A stretch of 19,438 nt of DNA from the NCBI GenBank assembly GCA_964638795.1, contig CAZXAX010000038.1:1-19438 (forward strand), in the 5' to 3' direction. This DNA comes from CAIYHK01 sp964638795 (lineage in GTDB: Bacteria; Actinomycetota; Acidimicrobiia; Acidimicrobiales; Ilumatobacteraceae). The position numbers and the translations under genes are program-made. Below, in pieces: positions 1-7,301 of this stretch; position 1 is the stretch's first letter; every line of letters starts with the position of its first letter. The notes beneath the pieces are model-generated. The model was not told the DNA's origin and made no database searches. It worked only from the letters and a program-made list of their open reading frames with translations.

Positions 1-1098
1 CTCTCTAAAAAAATCGCAGTTAGTGCTGTACTTATTGCGGGTGGCTTGGTACTCAATGCAAGCGGTGCGAATGCAGTAGTCGAGATTCCAGTTGAGTCAT
101 TCTCAGGTCCGAATGCGGTAAGCGAGAACTGGATCGCGGGCGGTAATCCATCGTCGTCGTGCCTGACTTCGGGAAACGACGAGGGAAATACGCCGATTCC
201 GGGATGTGGACGTCCACGGGTAGATGAAGTTGGTGCGGGCGTGCTGCGCCTGACTGCACCGTTGAATGACCAGTCGGGGTACTTGTTGTACAACTCTCCA
301 CTCCCTTCCGGCGATGGCCTTGATGCATTTTTTTATGCGTCGCAGTGGGGTGGCGATGGCGCCGATGGAATGGCATTTTTCTTCACGGATGGTGCGTACG
401 AGTTAACGGCACCCGGTGGTAATGGCGGCTCGCTTGGGTACGCGGTGAAGTATGCCTGGGCATCGGACGCCCAAGAAGGCGTTGCCCACGGCCTTTTGGG
501 AATCGGCTTCGACACGTATGGAGGATTCCATCGTTCAGATTCTGATGGCAACGGTTGCACGGGTGGGGCTAGTGGGACTCCCAATCAAGTAGTTGTGCGT
601 GGTCCTGGAAATGGCCTTGAAGGTTATTGCTACATGGCTGGCGTGGATTTGACACCATTGGGAATTTCATTGTCTGGTGACAGCCGTGAGGAAGCCGCGC
701 ACTTGATTCGAGTTCGCGTCGACTCCGCCAAAGTTGCCGAACGTAAAGTCCGAATCTTTATTGATGGAGTGCGCGTGGTGACAGTTGACCTGCCAGAGGA
801 GTTCCTCGCCGCTGAAACCGTGAAGTTCGGATGGACCGCTGGTACTGGCGGGTCAACCAACTTCCACGAGATCTGGGGAGCAAGTGTTCGGGTCATACCC
901 GAATCAATTGATTTTGAGTATGAAGCTCCAACTCTCCAAGATGATCTCGAAGCAATTGCCAGCACTACGACCCAGGTCACTGAGGAAACTCTGGTAGAGA
1001 CAGGCGCCCAAACCAATCATCAGCCGCTCTTTGGACTATTGGCACTGTCATTGGGGTTCGCATTGGTCGGTTTCGGCCGTCGGCGTCGACACGGCTAG
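1..1098 (+). CDS. secreted L-type-lectin-like surface protein, 5'-truncated
   Basis: The reading frame is open from base 1, so the true start lies left of the window; the TTG at 46 falls inside the signal peptide and should not be used. Visible N-terminal residues SKKIAVSAVLIAGG through ASGANA form a basic-plus-hydrophobic signal peptide with an A-x-A cleavage site just before VVEIPVES. The mature part is a beta-rich domain of about 260 residues resembling bacterial L-type lectin (ConA-like) domains: it has a GADGMAFFF strand, then GLLGIGFDTYGGF and a late KVRIFIDGVRV strand. Several cysteines suggest disulfides outside the cell. The C-terminus carries LVETG (991-1005), a hydrophobic segment and RRRRHG, the layout of a sortase sorting signal with a variant motif, or otherwise a simple membrane anchor. 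Likely role: carbohydrate binding at the cell surface. The ligand cannot be told. It is separate from the following operon. Confidence 0.75.
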   Translation, partial: LSKKIAVSAVLIAGGLVLNASGANAVVEIPVESFSGPNAVSENWIAGGNPSSSCLTSGNDEGNTPIPGCGRPRVDEVGAGVLRLTAPLNDQSGYLLYNSPLPSGDGLDAFFYASQWGGDGADGMAFFFTDGAYELTAPGGNGGSLGYAVKYAWASDAQEGVAHGLLGIGFDTYGGFHRSDSDGNGCTGGASGTPNQVVVRGPGNGLEGYCYMAGVDLTPLGISLSGDSREEAAHLIRVRVDSAKVAERKVRIFIDGVRVVTVDLPEEFLAAETVKFGWTAGTGGSTNFHEIWGASVRVIPESIDFEYEAPTLQDDLEAIASTTTQVTEETLVETGAQTNHQPLFGLLALSLGFALVGFGRRRRHG

Positions 1099-1160
1099 GC
1101 GTTCCAACACAACTCGTCCCGGTTACCACTTGACCGCCCAGTGTTTTATTGGGCAGACTG

Positions 1161-1182
1161 ACCTATCGAACGACCGTTAGGT
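1161..1182. promoter_or_regulatory. predicted TetR operator/promoter of the mutase operon
   Basis: A 22-base imperfect palindrome has arms ACCTATCG and CGTTAGGT around a six-base centre. It matches the site at 7207-7228 at 15 of 22 positions, including CGAACG and CGTTAG in the same register. A -10-like TTAGGT (1177-1182) lies in its right arm, and a weak -35-like element containing GAC (1154-1159) sits where the TTGACG of the other site would be. Transcription would start near 1189, leaving about 25 bases of leader with AAGGGGG before the ATG at 1214. This favours that ATG over the GTG at 1181, which overlaps the operator. The regulator is inferred to be the TetR protein encoded at 6566-7153. 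Confidence 0.6.
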
Positions 1183-1213
1183 GAAGCCTACGGCAAACAA
1201 GGGGGCAAGGAAT

Positions 1214-1894
1214 ATGGAACTAACAGAAGCAATGCGGTCGCAAAATGCTTGCCGCTATTACAAGTCAGACCCAGTGCCGAACGCAGTTTTCTACAACGCG
1301 ATTGAAGCTGCACGCTTTGGTCCACAAGGTGGCAACCGTCAGCCAGTGCGTTTCCTAATCGTCACTGATCCCGCAAAGAAAAAGCAGTTGTCGGAGTGGT
1401 ACAACGTGCCGTGGAAGGCGTACTACGAAGCAGCAGGTTCCGGCCAAGATGCAATCGAAGCAGAGAGTGGCGACAAGAAGGCCACCAATATCACGATGTC
1501 CAATCCCGAGAAGTCGCTTGCCGATGCTGACAACTTCGCTCAGCACTACGGCGAACACCCCGCGATTGTGCTCGTGCTTGCAGATCTCGAAGACACCCAC
1601 CCAACCGACACCGACCTTGGTCGCTTGAGCATCGTTGGTGGTGCGTCGGTTTACACGATTGCGCAGAACTTCTGTCTTGCAATGCGTGATCAAGGTGTAG
1701 CCACTACTTTCACAACATTGCTGTGCATGTTCGAAAAAGAGATCAAGGCACTATTCAATGTTCCAGAAAATCTCTCTGTTGCTGCGGCCATTGTTGCTGG
1801 ATACCCGGAGAAGGGCTTCCCGAAGAAGCTGTTCCGTCGCCCAGTTGAAGAAATGGCATTTGTCGACAGCTTTGATAAGCCGCTGACCAAATAG
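1214..1894 (+). CDS. nitroreductase-family flavoprotein
   Basis: A 226-residue FMN-dependent nitroreductase-fold protein. It begins MELTEAMRSQNACRYY, with the Arg-Ser...Arg-Tyr pattern that contacts FMN phosphate in this family. AARFGPQGGNRQPVRFLIV matches the usual A-P-S-G-G-N-x-Q-P flavin loop. A later GGASVYTIAQNFCLAMRDQGVATTFTT helix packs on the flavin, and AAAIVAGYPE is the closing strand. The ATG at 1214 was chosen because AAGGGGG lies 8-9 bases upstream and because an upstream in-frame GTG at 1181 sits in the predicted operator. It is the first gene of the mutase operon, 37 bases before the next gene. Likely role: NAD(P)H-dependent reduction or oxidation of a pathway intermediate, in the cytoplasm. 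The substrate is unknown. It lacks the loop typical of BluB, so a role in making the B12 lower ligand is not supported. Confidence 0.82.
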   Translation: MELTEAMRSQNACRYYKSDPVPNAVFYNAIEAARFGPQGGNRQPVRFLIVTDPAKKKQLSEWYNVPWKAYYEAAGSGQDAIEAESGDKKATNITMSNPEKSLADADNFAQHYGEHPAIVLVLADLEDTHPTDTDLGRLSIVGGASVYTIAQNFCLAMRDQGVATTFTTLLCMFEKEIKALFNVPENLSVAAAIVAGYPEKGFPKKLFRRPVEEMAFVDSFDKPLTK

Positions 1895-1931
1895 TGCTCG
1901 GCAGCATCCGTAAGTGTGAGTGGAGTCGTAC

Positions 1932-3545
1932 ATGACCCGTCGTGAATGGACGACTGTCTCTGGCATTCCGTTGAAGCCTGCATATGGCCCAGACGATGTT
2001 CCGGCCGACTATCGCAGCCCCGCTGCGCCTGGACACGTGCCATACGTACGCGGTGCACATCCTCTCGGCTACCGGTCAAAGCCATGGCGAATCTTCCAGT
2101 TGTCAGGTTTCGGCAACCCCGAAGACGAAGCAGAACGCATCCGCTACTTGCTTGAAAAGGGCGGCACGGGCTTCATCATGGAGCACGACCGAATGACCGG
2201 CGACAATCTCTACGACGTAGACCACCCAGAAGTGGTGGCGCGTCGTGAAGATGTCGGCATTTCAGGTGCTGTGATCATGTCGGCTCGCGATTGCGAACTT
2301 GCATTGACTGGGATTGACCAGGCGGCCAACTACGCACACGCTGGTGGCGGCGTCGCACAACACGCGCCGTTCGCGATGGCTGCTTATTGGAACGTGGCTT
2401 TGCGCCGGGGCCTCAAGTTGGAGCAGTTGAACGGCACGGGTCAGGCAGATTTCTTTCTCACTTACATCGGTTGCCCACCGTTGCATCAAATTCCGCCAGC
2501 CGCGGCTTTGAAAGTGAACTGCGACATCATCGAATTTTGTAATCAGAACTTGCCTAACTGGGTGCCGGTTTCGATGGCGGGGTACAACGGTGCCGACAGT
2601 GGCCTCAACGCTTACCAAGAACTCGGCGCACTGTTTGCGTGCAACATTGCGCACCTTGATGAGATCAAGCGCCGTGGAACCGTGCCACTTGAGAAATTGG
2701 CAACAGCGCTCGGCGGTGTGAGTTTCCGCATGGCGATGGATTTCTTTGAGGACATCTGCAAGATTCGCGCTGCGCGCAAGATGTGGCACGACATTCTTCG
2801 TGATCGTTACGGCATCACTGATGAGCGCGCCACCCGTTTGCGCATTCACATAGTTACGGCTGGATCAGCAATGACCTACCAAGAGCCGATCAACAACATT
2901 GTGCGTGGAACCGTAATGGGTCTTTCTGCCGTGCTTGCTGGTGTTCAGTCAATGGGAATTTCCGCATACGACGAAGCGCTCTCAGTGCCGTCAGAGCAGG
3001 CTCACCAGCAATCGGTTCGCGCCCAACAGGTTCTCATGCACGAGACAAACTTGACCGCAGTAACTGATCCACTCGGCGGAAGTTTTTATGTCGAGTCGCT
3101 GACAGCAGAACTCGAAGAACGCGCATATGAGTTCATGCGCGAGATTGACCAGAACGGTGGATTCATTGCTGCCCTCGAGTCTGGTTTCCTCCACGGTGTT
3201 GCTTCGGAAAATCAACTTCGACTTGAAGACATGATCACCGAAGGGACCCGTGAGATTGTCGGAGTCAATGTGCATACAAGTGACCACGATCCGTTCAACA
3301 TCGATGGTTTCGAGGGATCTCTTGATGCTTGGGAACGCGGTATGCAGCGACTGGAGAAATTGCGCACCGAACGCGACACCGACGCAGCAATGCGCGCGAT
3401 TGACGATCTAGCTAAGACCTGCGCCAACGGTGGCAATGTGATGGCTTCAGTTATGGATGCCGTGGGCAAAGACGTCACAGTTGGTGAAGTTGGTGAGGTA
3501 TTCCGCACCGAGTTTGGTAGCTGGAAGTTCCCGGTGAGTTTCTGA
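1932..3545 (+). CDS. coenzyme-B12 acyl-CoA mutase, large (catalytic) subunit, non-canonical active site
   Basis: A 537-residue TIM-barrel subunit of the methylmalonyl-CoA mutase family. Hallmarks are PYVRG...GYRSKPWRIFQLSGF (about 37-60), GTGQAD (168-173), FFEDICKIRAARKMW (271-285), LRIHIVTAG...YQEPINNIVRG (303-326) and TDPLGGSFYVESL (378-390). It lacks the fused C-terminal B12 domain, which is the next gene (1-base overlap, TGATG). Compared with Propionibacterium MutB numbering (from memory), Tyr89 is Leu57, Ala116 is Glu84, Arg207 (carboxylate binder) is about Cys181, His244 is Asn219, Arg283 is Leu259 and Gln330 is Val308. Thr195, Gln197 and His328 equivalents (Thr169, Gln171, His306) are kept. 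It therefore cannot be assumed to use methylmalonyl-CoA. 2-Hydroxyisobutyryl-CoA mutase has Ile and Asp where this has Leu57 and Glu84, so a hydroxyacyl-CoA is a reasonable guess. ATG 1932 was chosen for GGAG six bases upstream; GTG 1920 is the alternative. Confidence 0.88.
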   Translation: MTRREWTTVSGIPLKPAYGPDDVPADYRSPAAPGHVPYVRGAHPLGYRSKPWRIFQLSGFGNPEDEAERIRYLLEKGGTGFIMEHDRMTGDNLYDVDHPEVVARREDVGISGAVIMSARDCELALTGIDQAANYAHAGGGVAQHAPFAMAAYWNVALRRGLKLEQLNGTGQADFFLTYIGCPPLHQIPPAAALKVNCDIIEFCNQNLPNWVPVSMAGYNGADSGLNAYQELGALFACNIAHLDEIKRRGTVPLEKLATALGGVSFRMAMDFFEDICKIRAARKMWHDILRDRYGITDERATRLRIHIVTAGSAMTYQEPINNIVRGTVMGLSAVLAGVQSMGISAYDEALSVPSEQAHQQSVRAQQVLMHETNLTAVTDPLGGSFYVESLTAELEERAYEFMREIDQNGGFIAALESGFLHGVASENQLRLEDMITEGTREIVGVNVHTSDHDPFNIDGFEGSLDAWERGMQRLEKLRTERDTDAAMRAIDDLAKTCANGGNVMASVMDAVGKDVTVGEVGEVFRTEFGSWKFPVSF

Positions 3546-3928
3546 TGACAGCAGCGCGAATTCTCGTAGCCAAGACCAGCCTCGATGGTCACTGGCGAGG
3601 CATCAACGTTGTCTCGCGCGCATTGCGTGACGGTGGCTTTGAGGTGATCCTTGCTGGGATGGTCACTGCAGACACAATTGCAAGAGTTGCAGCCGACGAA
3701 GATGTTGATCTCATCGGATTAAATGTTGGTGGTCGCGTGGAAGTTGTGGAGCGCATCCTTGACACCCTCGAGGAACATGGTGTCAAAACCCCAGTTTTTG
3801 CTGGTGGAACGATTCCTCACTACGCGGTAGAAAAGCTCGAAAAGCGCGGCGTGCGGTGCTTTCCACCAGGATCATCGCTGGACGACATCGTGGCTTGCGC
3901 GCGTGAACTCACGGGGACCGTGGCGTGA
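3545..3928 (+). CDS. acyl-CoA mutase small subunit, cobalamin-binding
   Basis: A 127-residue stand-alone B12-binding Rossmann-like domain and the partner of the preceding subunit. LDGHWRG (13-19) supplies the D-x-H-x-x-G motif whose His16 would be the lower axial ligand of cobalt in base-off B12 binding. FAGGTIP (85-91) supplies the C-terminal G-G motif near the nucleotide tail. The middle S-x-L motif is degenerate: IGLNVGG (57-63) has Asn60 and Gly62 in place of Ser and Leu. The start ATG overlaps the stop of the large subunit by one base, so translation is probably coupled and subunit ratios matched. Its length is usual for the small subunits of split mutases (isobutyryl-CoA and 2-hydroxyisobutyryl-CoA types). 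Function as a B12-binding mutase subunit is very likely; the substrate is set by the large subunit. Confidence 0.9.
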   Translation: MTAARILVAKTSLDGHWRGINVVSRALRDGGFEVILAGMVTADTIARVAADEDVDLIGLNVGGRVEVVERILDTLEEHGVKTPVFAGGTIPHYAVEKLEKRGVRCFPPGSSLDDIVACARELTGTVA

Positions 3929-4002
3929 TTTGGTCGCGACTGCGAACCGTTTTTGCAGGCCAAAAGCCGAAACTCAATCAACAACCGAAACAGGGGGAGC
4001 AG

Positions 4003-5592
4003 ATGACTTCATCAACTGGATCTGTGTCAGACACCATTCGCCGTGCCACATTTGGTGATCAATTGCGGCGTCATGCTGCACGCATACCGAACAAGCCGGC
4101 TGTGATTGCCACCGACAGCCCACTCCACGAGCGACGCGTAATCACGTATGCGCAGTTGAATGACCAGGTAAATCGTCTCGCCAATTCGCTGGCCGCCCAA
4201 GGTGTGGGCCTCGGGGATGTGGTGGCAACGATGGGTCGCAACTGCCCCGAATCAATGATCGCTTTTTGGGCGGCGGCCAAGCTCGGTGCCGCGGTCACGG
4301 GTGTGAACTACACGTTCACAGCTCGGGAGATTCACTACCAGCTGTCGCATTCCGAAGCCAAAGCAGTCGTTTGCGAAGACGCATTCGTTGCCAAAATTGA
4401 GGCGCTTGAAGAGCCATTGCCGAATCTGAAAGTGCGCGTCGTTAACGACGCATATGCCGATACCGCGCCGTCAAACTGGCATCGGTTGTCAAAGTTGATC
4501 GCTGATGGCAGTCCAATTGAGCCAGCAGTTGATGTTGATGAGATGACTCTTGGAATCATTCCCTACACAAGTGGTACCGAGGCGTTGCCCAAGGCGGTCG
4601 CAATCCCACAACGGAACTATTTCGTTTCAATGATCCCGTCTTACACAACCGGTATCGGACTCGTGGAACAAGACACCTGGTATTACACCTTGCCGTTCCA
4701 CACCATTGCGGGTATGGGCATGCAAATTTGTTTGATCACACTTGGCAACACGATCGTTCTTCCATTCGCAGTTGATGCTGTTAAGGCACTGAAGTCGTTG
4801 GTAGAGGAAAAGGTCACTGTGGTTGGTCAGACTCCAACGTTCTATCTGCAGATGATCCAAGCTCCCGGTTTTGCCGAAGCGGATTTGTCGAACTTGCGCC
4901 GTGCAATTACTTACGGCGGCACAATGCCACGCGCCATGTTTGAAGGCATGAAGAGTGCCGCACCACAGATTGAGTGGGTCACATTGTGGTCACAGTCAGA
5001 ACTCACACAAACCCCGACCATTGGGCGCTTTAAGTCGCTTGATGATGTGCCGAATCAGGACCCAGCGTGGATCGGACGCCCAACAGCACAACTTGAAGTC
5101 CGCGTTGTTGACGCTGACGACAACGATGCTCCAGAGGGTGAACTGATTTGTCGTTCACCCGGTGTGATGCGTGGTTATTACAAGAATCCAGAAAAGACCG
5201 CCGAAGTCTTCCGCAACGGCTGGCTGCACACCGGTGACAACGTACGCATGGATGCAGAAGGCAACATCTTTTTCATGGACCGCCAAAAGGACATGATCAA
5301 GAGTGGTGGTATGAATGTTTCTTCGGTGGAAGTAGAGCGTGTCCTCTATCAGCACCCATCAATTCTTGAAGTGGCAGTAGTTGGACTCGCTGACGAATAC
5401 TGGAGTCAAGTTGTGACAGCTTTTGCCGTCGCGCGTCCGGGTCAGACCATTGACCCCGAGGAAGTCCGCAACTTCTGTCGTGAACAGCTTGCGGCCTACA
5501 AGGTGCCCAAAGTGGTGAACGTTGTAGACGCACTGCCAAAGGACACCCAAGGCAAGATTCTGAAGCGCGAGCTTCGTGTAAAGGCCTCTTGA
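4003..5592 (+). CDS. AMP-dependent acyl-CoA ligase (ANL superfamily)
   Basis: A 529-residue adenylate-forming CoA ligase that activates a carboxylic acid through an acyl-AMP. Visible motifs are YTSGTEALPKA (188-198, ATP loop, with Glu instead of the second Thr, a known subgroup pattern), PFHTIAGM (231-238), LWSQSELTQ (328-336), GWLHTGD (406-412), FFMDRQKDMIKSGGMNVS (423-440, hinge) and LPKDTQGKILKREL (511-524) with the adenylation lysine at about 518. It is full length and cytoplasmic. GTG at 3925 would overlap the previous stop and add 26 unconserved-looking residues; ATG 4003 was chosen because GGGGGAG lies just upstream, though coupling from 3925 is possible. Placed between the mutase subunits and their G-protein chaperone, it probably makes the mutase substrate, as the ligase does in the 2-hydroxyisobutyrate cluster. 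The acid itself is unknown. Confidence 0.88.
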   Translation: MTSSTGSVSDTIRRATFGDQLRRHAARIPNKPAVIATDSPLHERRVITYAQLNDQVNRLANSLAAQGVGLGDVVATMGRNCPESMIAFWAAAKLGAAVTGVNYTFTAREIHYQLSHSEAKAVVCEDAFVAKIEALEEPLPNLKVRVVNDAYADTAPSNWHRLSKLIADGSPIEPAVDVDEMTLGIIPYTSGTEALPKAVAIPQRNYFVSMIPSYTTGIGLVEQDTWYYTLPFHTIAGMGMQICLITLGNTIVLPFAVDAVKALKSLVEEKVTVVGQTPTFYLQMIQAPGFAEADLSNLRRAITYGGTMPRAMFEGMKSAAPQIEWVTLWSQSELTQTPTIGRFKSLDDVPNQDPAWIGRPTAQLEVRVVDADDNDAPEGELICRSPGVMRGYYKNPEKTAEVFRNGWLHTGDNVRMDAEGNIFFMDRQKDMIKSGGMNVSSVEVERVLYQHPSILEVAVVGLADEYWSQVVTAFAVARPGQTIDPEEVRNFCREQLAAYKVPKVVNVVDALPKDTQGKILKRELRVKAS

Positions 5593-6569
5593 GCGCACGC
5601 AAGAGACTCAGCCGCGACGAAATCGAGCAAGTGTTCAATGGGGCGCTGTCGGGGGACAGGCGCTCACTGGCGCAGTTGCTGTCGGTTGTAGAAGCCGGTG
5701 GTGAAGATTTTGAATTCGTGGCGCCAAAGCTTCTGGCGGCATCTAAAGGCATTCACACAATCGGACTAACTGGAGCTCCTGGTGCGGGAAAGTCAACTCT
5801 GACCGATGCGCTCATCGGCGAAGCCCTTTCCATGCAACGCAAGGTTGCGGTGATTGCGGTTGATCCTTCGTCACCGTTCACAGGTGGGGCAATTCTGGGT
5901 GACCGTGTTCGACTAAGTGATGAGCATGCTCGCGATGAATCTGTGTTTGTGCGTTCGTTGGCGAGTCGTGGTCAGCTCGGTGGACTTTCGCTCGCAGTTC
6001 CGGGAATGGTTGCCGCACTAGATGCTGCGGGTTGGCCGATTGCGCTAGTTGAGACTGTGGGAGTTGGGCAGTCTGAAGTTGCAATTGCTGCCAGCGCAGA
6101 CACAACCGTCGTTGTGGTCAATCCCGGTTGGGGCGATGAAGTGCAGGCCAACAAAGCGGGCTTACTTGAGGTCGCAGACATTCTGGTGGTGAACAAATCA
6201 GATCGTCCAGGCGCAGATGCAACGGTACGAGATCTTGAGCGAATGTTGCATCTCGGTGCAGCACGCTCCTGGAATCCACCTATCGTGAAAACCATTGCCG
6301 CCGAAGGCAAGGGTGCCGACGATCTTTGGAGGGCGATCAACGACCATCGAGCCTTCATGGAAACATCAGGGGGGTGGGAAACGCGACGACGTAATCGCCG
6401 AGTGGTGGAATTGCGCGAGCGTTTAAGCAGTGAATTGTTACGAATCAATTCAGATATTGAGAACAACGAAGGCAACGACATCGCGCGACAAGTTGCTGCT
6501 GGTGAGCTTGACCCCGCAACTGGAGCAGCTCAGCTGAGAACGATGCTCGGTAAAAGATTGCGTGACTAA
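5589..6569 (+). CDS. MeaB/ArgK-type GTPase, B12 mutase chaperone
   Basis: A 326-residue G3E GTPase of the MeaB/MMAA family. It contains Walker A GAPGAGKST (62-70), DPSSPFTGGAILGDRVRL (92-109), ETVGVGQSE (155-163, switch/Walker B region) and NKSD (202-205, guanine specificity). The C-terminal helices end in DPATGAAQLRTMLG. Family members load adenosylcobalamin into acyl-CoA mutases, protect them during turnover and eject damaged cofactor. The start is a TTG overlapping the ligase stop by four bases (TTGA), so it is translationally coupled. Being in the operon, it is most likely dedicated to the mutase at 1932-3928 (MeaH-like) rather than to a housekeeping methylmalonyl-CoA mutase. Its 3' end overlaps the tail of the opposing tetR gene by four bases. 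The older annotation as an arginine-transport ATPase (ArgK) should be ignored. Confidence 0.9.
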   Translation: MSARKRLSRDEIEQVFNGALSGDRRSLAQLLSVVEAGGEDFEFVAPKLLAASKGIHTIGLTGAPGAGKSTLTDALIGEALSMQRKVAVIAVDPSSPFTGGAILGDRVRLSDEHARDESVFVRSLASRGQLGGLSLAVPGMVAALDAAGWPIALVETVGVGQSEVAIAASADTTVVVVNPGWGDEVQANKAGLLEVADILVVNKSDRPGADATVRDLERMLHLGAARSWNPPIVKTIAAEGKGADDLWRAINDHRAFMETSGGWETRRRNRRVVELRERLSSELLRINSDIENNEGNDIARQVAAGELDPATGAAQLRTMLGKRLRD

Positions 6570-7153
6570 AGCGTTTTGCCGAGCATTCGCTCCACAATCA
6601 GTGATGAGTAGATATCAGCAATGTTTTCAATTGGTCCGTCACGATGCGGTCGATACCAGTCATTGATCGTGTTCACCATTCCGAGGATTGCAAGCGTGGT
6701 GATGTGTGGGTCGTCGCATGAGAATTCACCCTTGTCACGACCTTCGGTAATGAGACGCTCCAGCTCGTTCTGATACGTGCGCCGAAGAGTCTGAAGTTCG
6801 GTGAAAGCCTCGGGCTTGTGCTTGCGAAGTTCCTGGAGCTCGCGCAAACCGACTGCTTCTTCCATGCGGTGCTCGTGGAAATAGACCACATGGTCAAACA
6901 TCATTTTGCGTACTCGTGCTGCGTAGTCCGGACTTGGACGCAGATCCTCAAGTTGGCTTTCGATGAAGGCACGGGTCGAGTCCACGGCAATGGCGTGGAG
7001 AAGATCGACCTTGGACGGGAAGTAGTGGTAGAGGCTGGAGCCTCGGACCCCGACGGCATCGGCAATTGCGCGCATACCTACGGCGTGGAACCCCTGTTCG
7101 GCAAACAGCTCGGCTGCGGCCTGCAGGACCTCCTCGCGGCGTGAAATCGACAT
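6566..7153 (-). CDS. TetR-family transcriptional repressor
   Basis: A 195-residue TetR regulator. The N-terminal helix-turn-helix is typical: EEVLQAAAELFAEQGFHAVGMRAIADAVGVRGSSLYHYFPSKVDLL (about 7-52). The C-terminal ligand domain (VYFHEHRMEEAVGLRELQELRKHKPEAF, later NTINDWYRPHRDG) resembles the KstR2/acyl-CoA-responsive branch. This suggests that a CoA thioester is the inducer, but that is inference. ATG at 7153 is preceded by AGGGAAG and GATGG. It lies between two oppositely arranged plus-strand operons: tail-to-tail with the GTPase gene (stops overlap by four bases) and head-to-head with the ABC operon. A palindrome between it and the ABC operon (7207-7228) has a near copy upstream of the nitroreductase gene, so it probably represses itself and both operons. 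Confidence 0.88.
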   Translation of the reverse strand: MSISRREEVLQAAAELFAEQGFHAVGMRAIADAVGVRGSSLYHYFPSKVDLLHAIAVDSTRAFIESQLEDLRPSPDYAARVRKMMFDHVVYFHEHRMEEAVGLRELQELRKHKPEAFTELQTLRRTYQNELERLITEGRDKGEFSCDDPHITTLAILGMVNTINDWYRPHRDGPIENIADIYSSLIVERMLGKTL

Positions 7154-7199
7154 TTGCTAACCATCTTCCCTATATGCGTGGATTGAACGCTACTTCTCC

Positions 7200-7229
7200 T
7201 TGACGAGTCGTTCGAACGTTCGTTAGATT
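7200..7229 (+). promoter_or_regulatory. predicted promoter with TetR operator, ABC operon / tetR
   Basis: On the plus strand a -35-like TTGACG (7200-7205) is followed after 18 bases by a -10-like TAGATT (7224-7229). Between them lies the perfect 10-base palindrome CGAACGTTCG (7213-7222), continued on the right by TTAG. The 22-base block 7207-7228 matches 1161-1182 at 15 positions. A repressor bound here would block RNA polymerase, the usual TetR arrangement. Read on the minus strand the same palindrome lies upstream of tetR and could give autoregulation. A second, overlapping palindrome, CGTTCGAACG (7209-7218), shares the block. The 148-base gap 7154-7301 holds nothing else that I can recognise, apart from the GGGGGAG Shine-Dalgarno before 7302. 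Confidence 0.65.
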
Positions 7230-7301
7230 TCAGTTCAGGTTCGCAGGAGCCTCGTCGGCCATCCATGGGGGAAGGGTCGTACGTCAACTGGGGGAGATTG
7301 A

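Noticed and set aside
1136..1154. Hairpin GCCCA-N9-TGGGC after the lectin gene as a terminator
   Set aside because: The stem is only five pairs and no T-run follows; it also touches the predicted -35 region of the next operon.
1214..1894. Nitroreductase gene as BluB (lower-ligand synthesis for B12)
   Set aside because: Attractive beside a B12 enzyme, but the flavin loop GPQGGNRQP is that of ordinary nitroreductases and I see no BluB-type motifs.
1932..3928. Annotation as methylmalonyl-CoA mutase (mutAB/mcm)
   Set aside because: The carboxylate-binding Arg and the Tyr and His of the active site are missing, so only family membership is supported.
4436..4451. Perfect 16-base palindrome GCGTCGTTAACGACGC inside the ligase gene
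   Set aside because: It lies well within coding sequence; about 0.3 such palindromes are expected by chance in a window of this size, and it does not match the TetR operator pattern.
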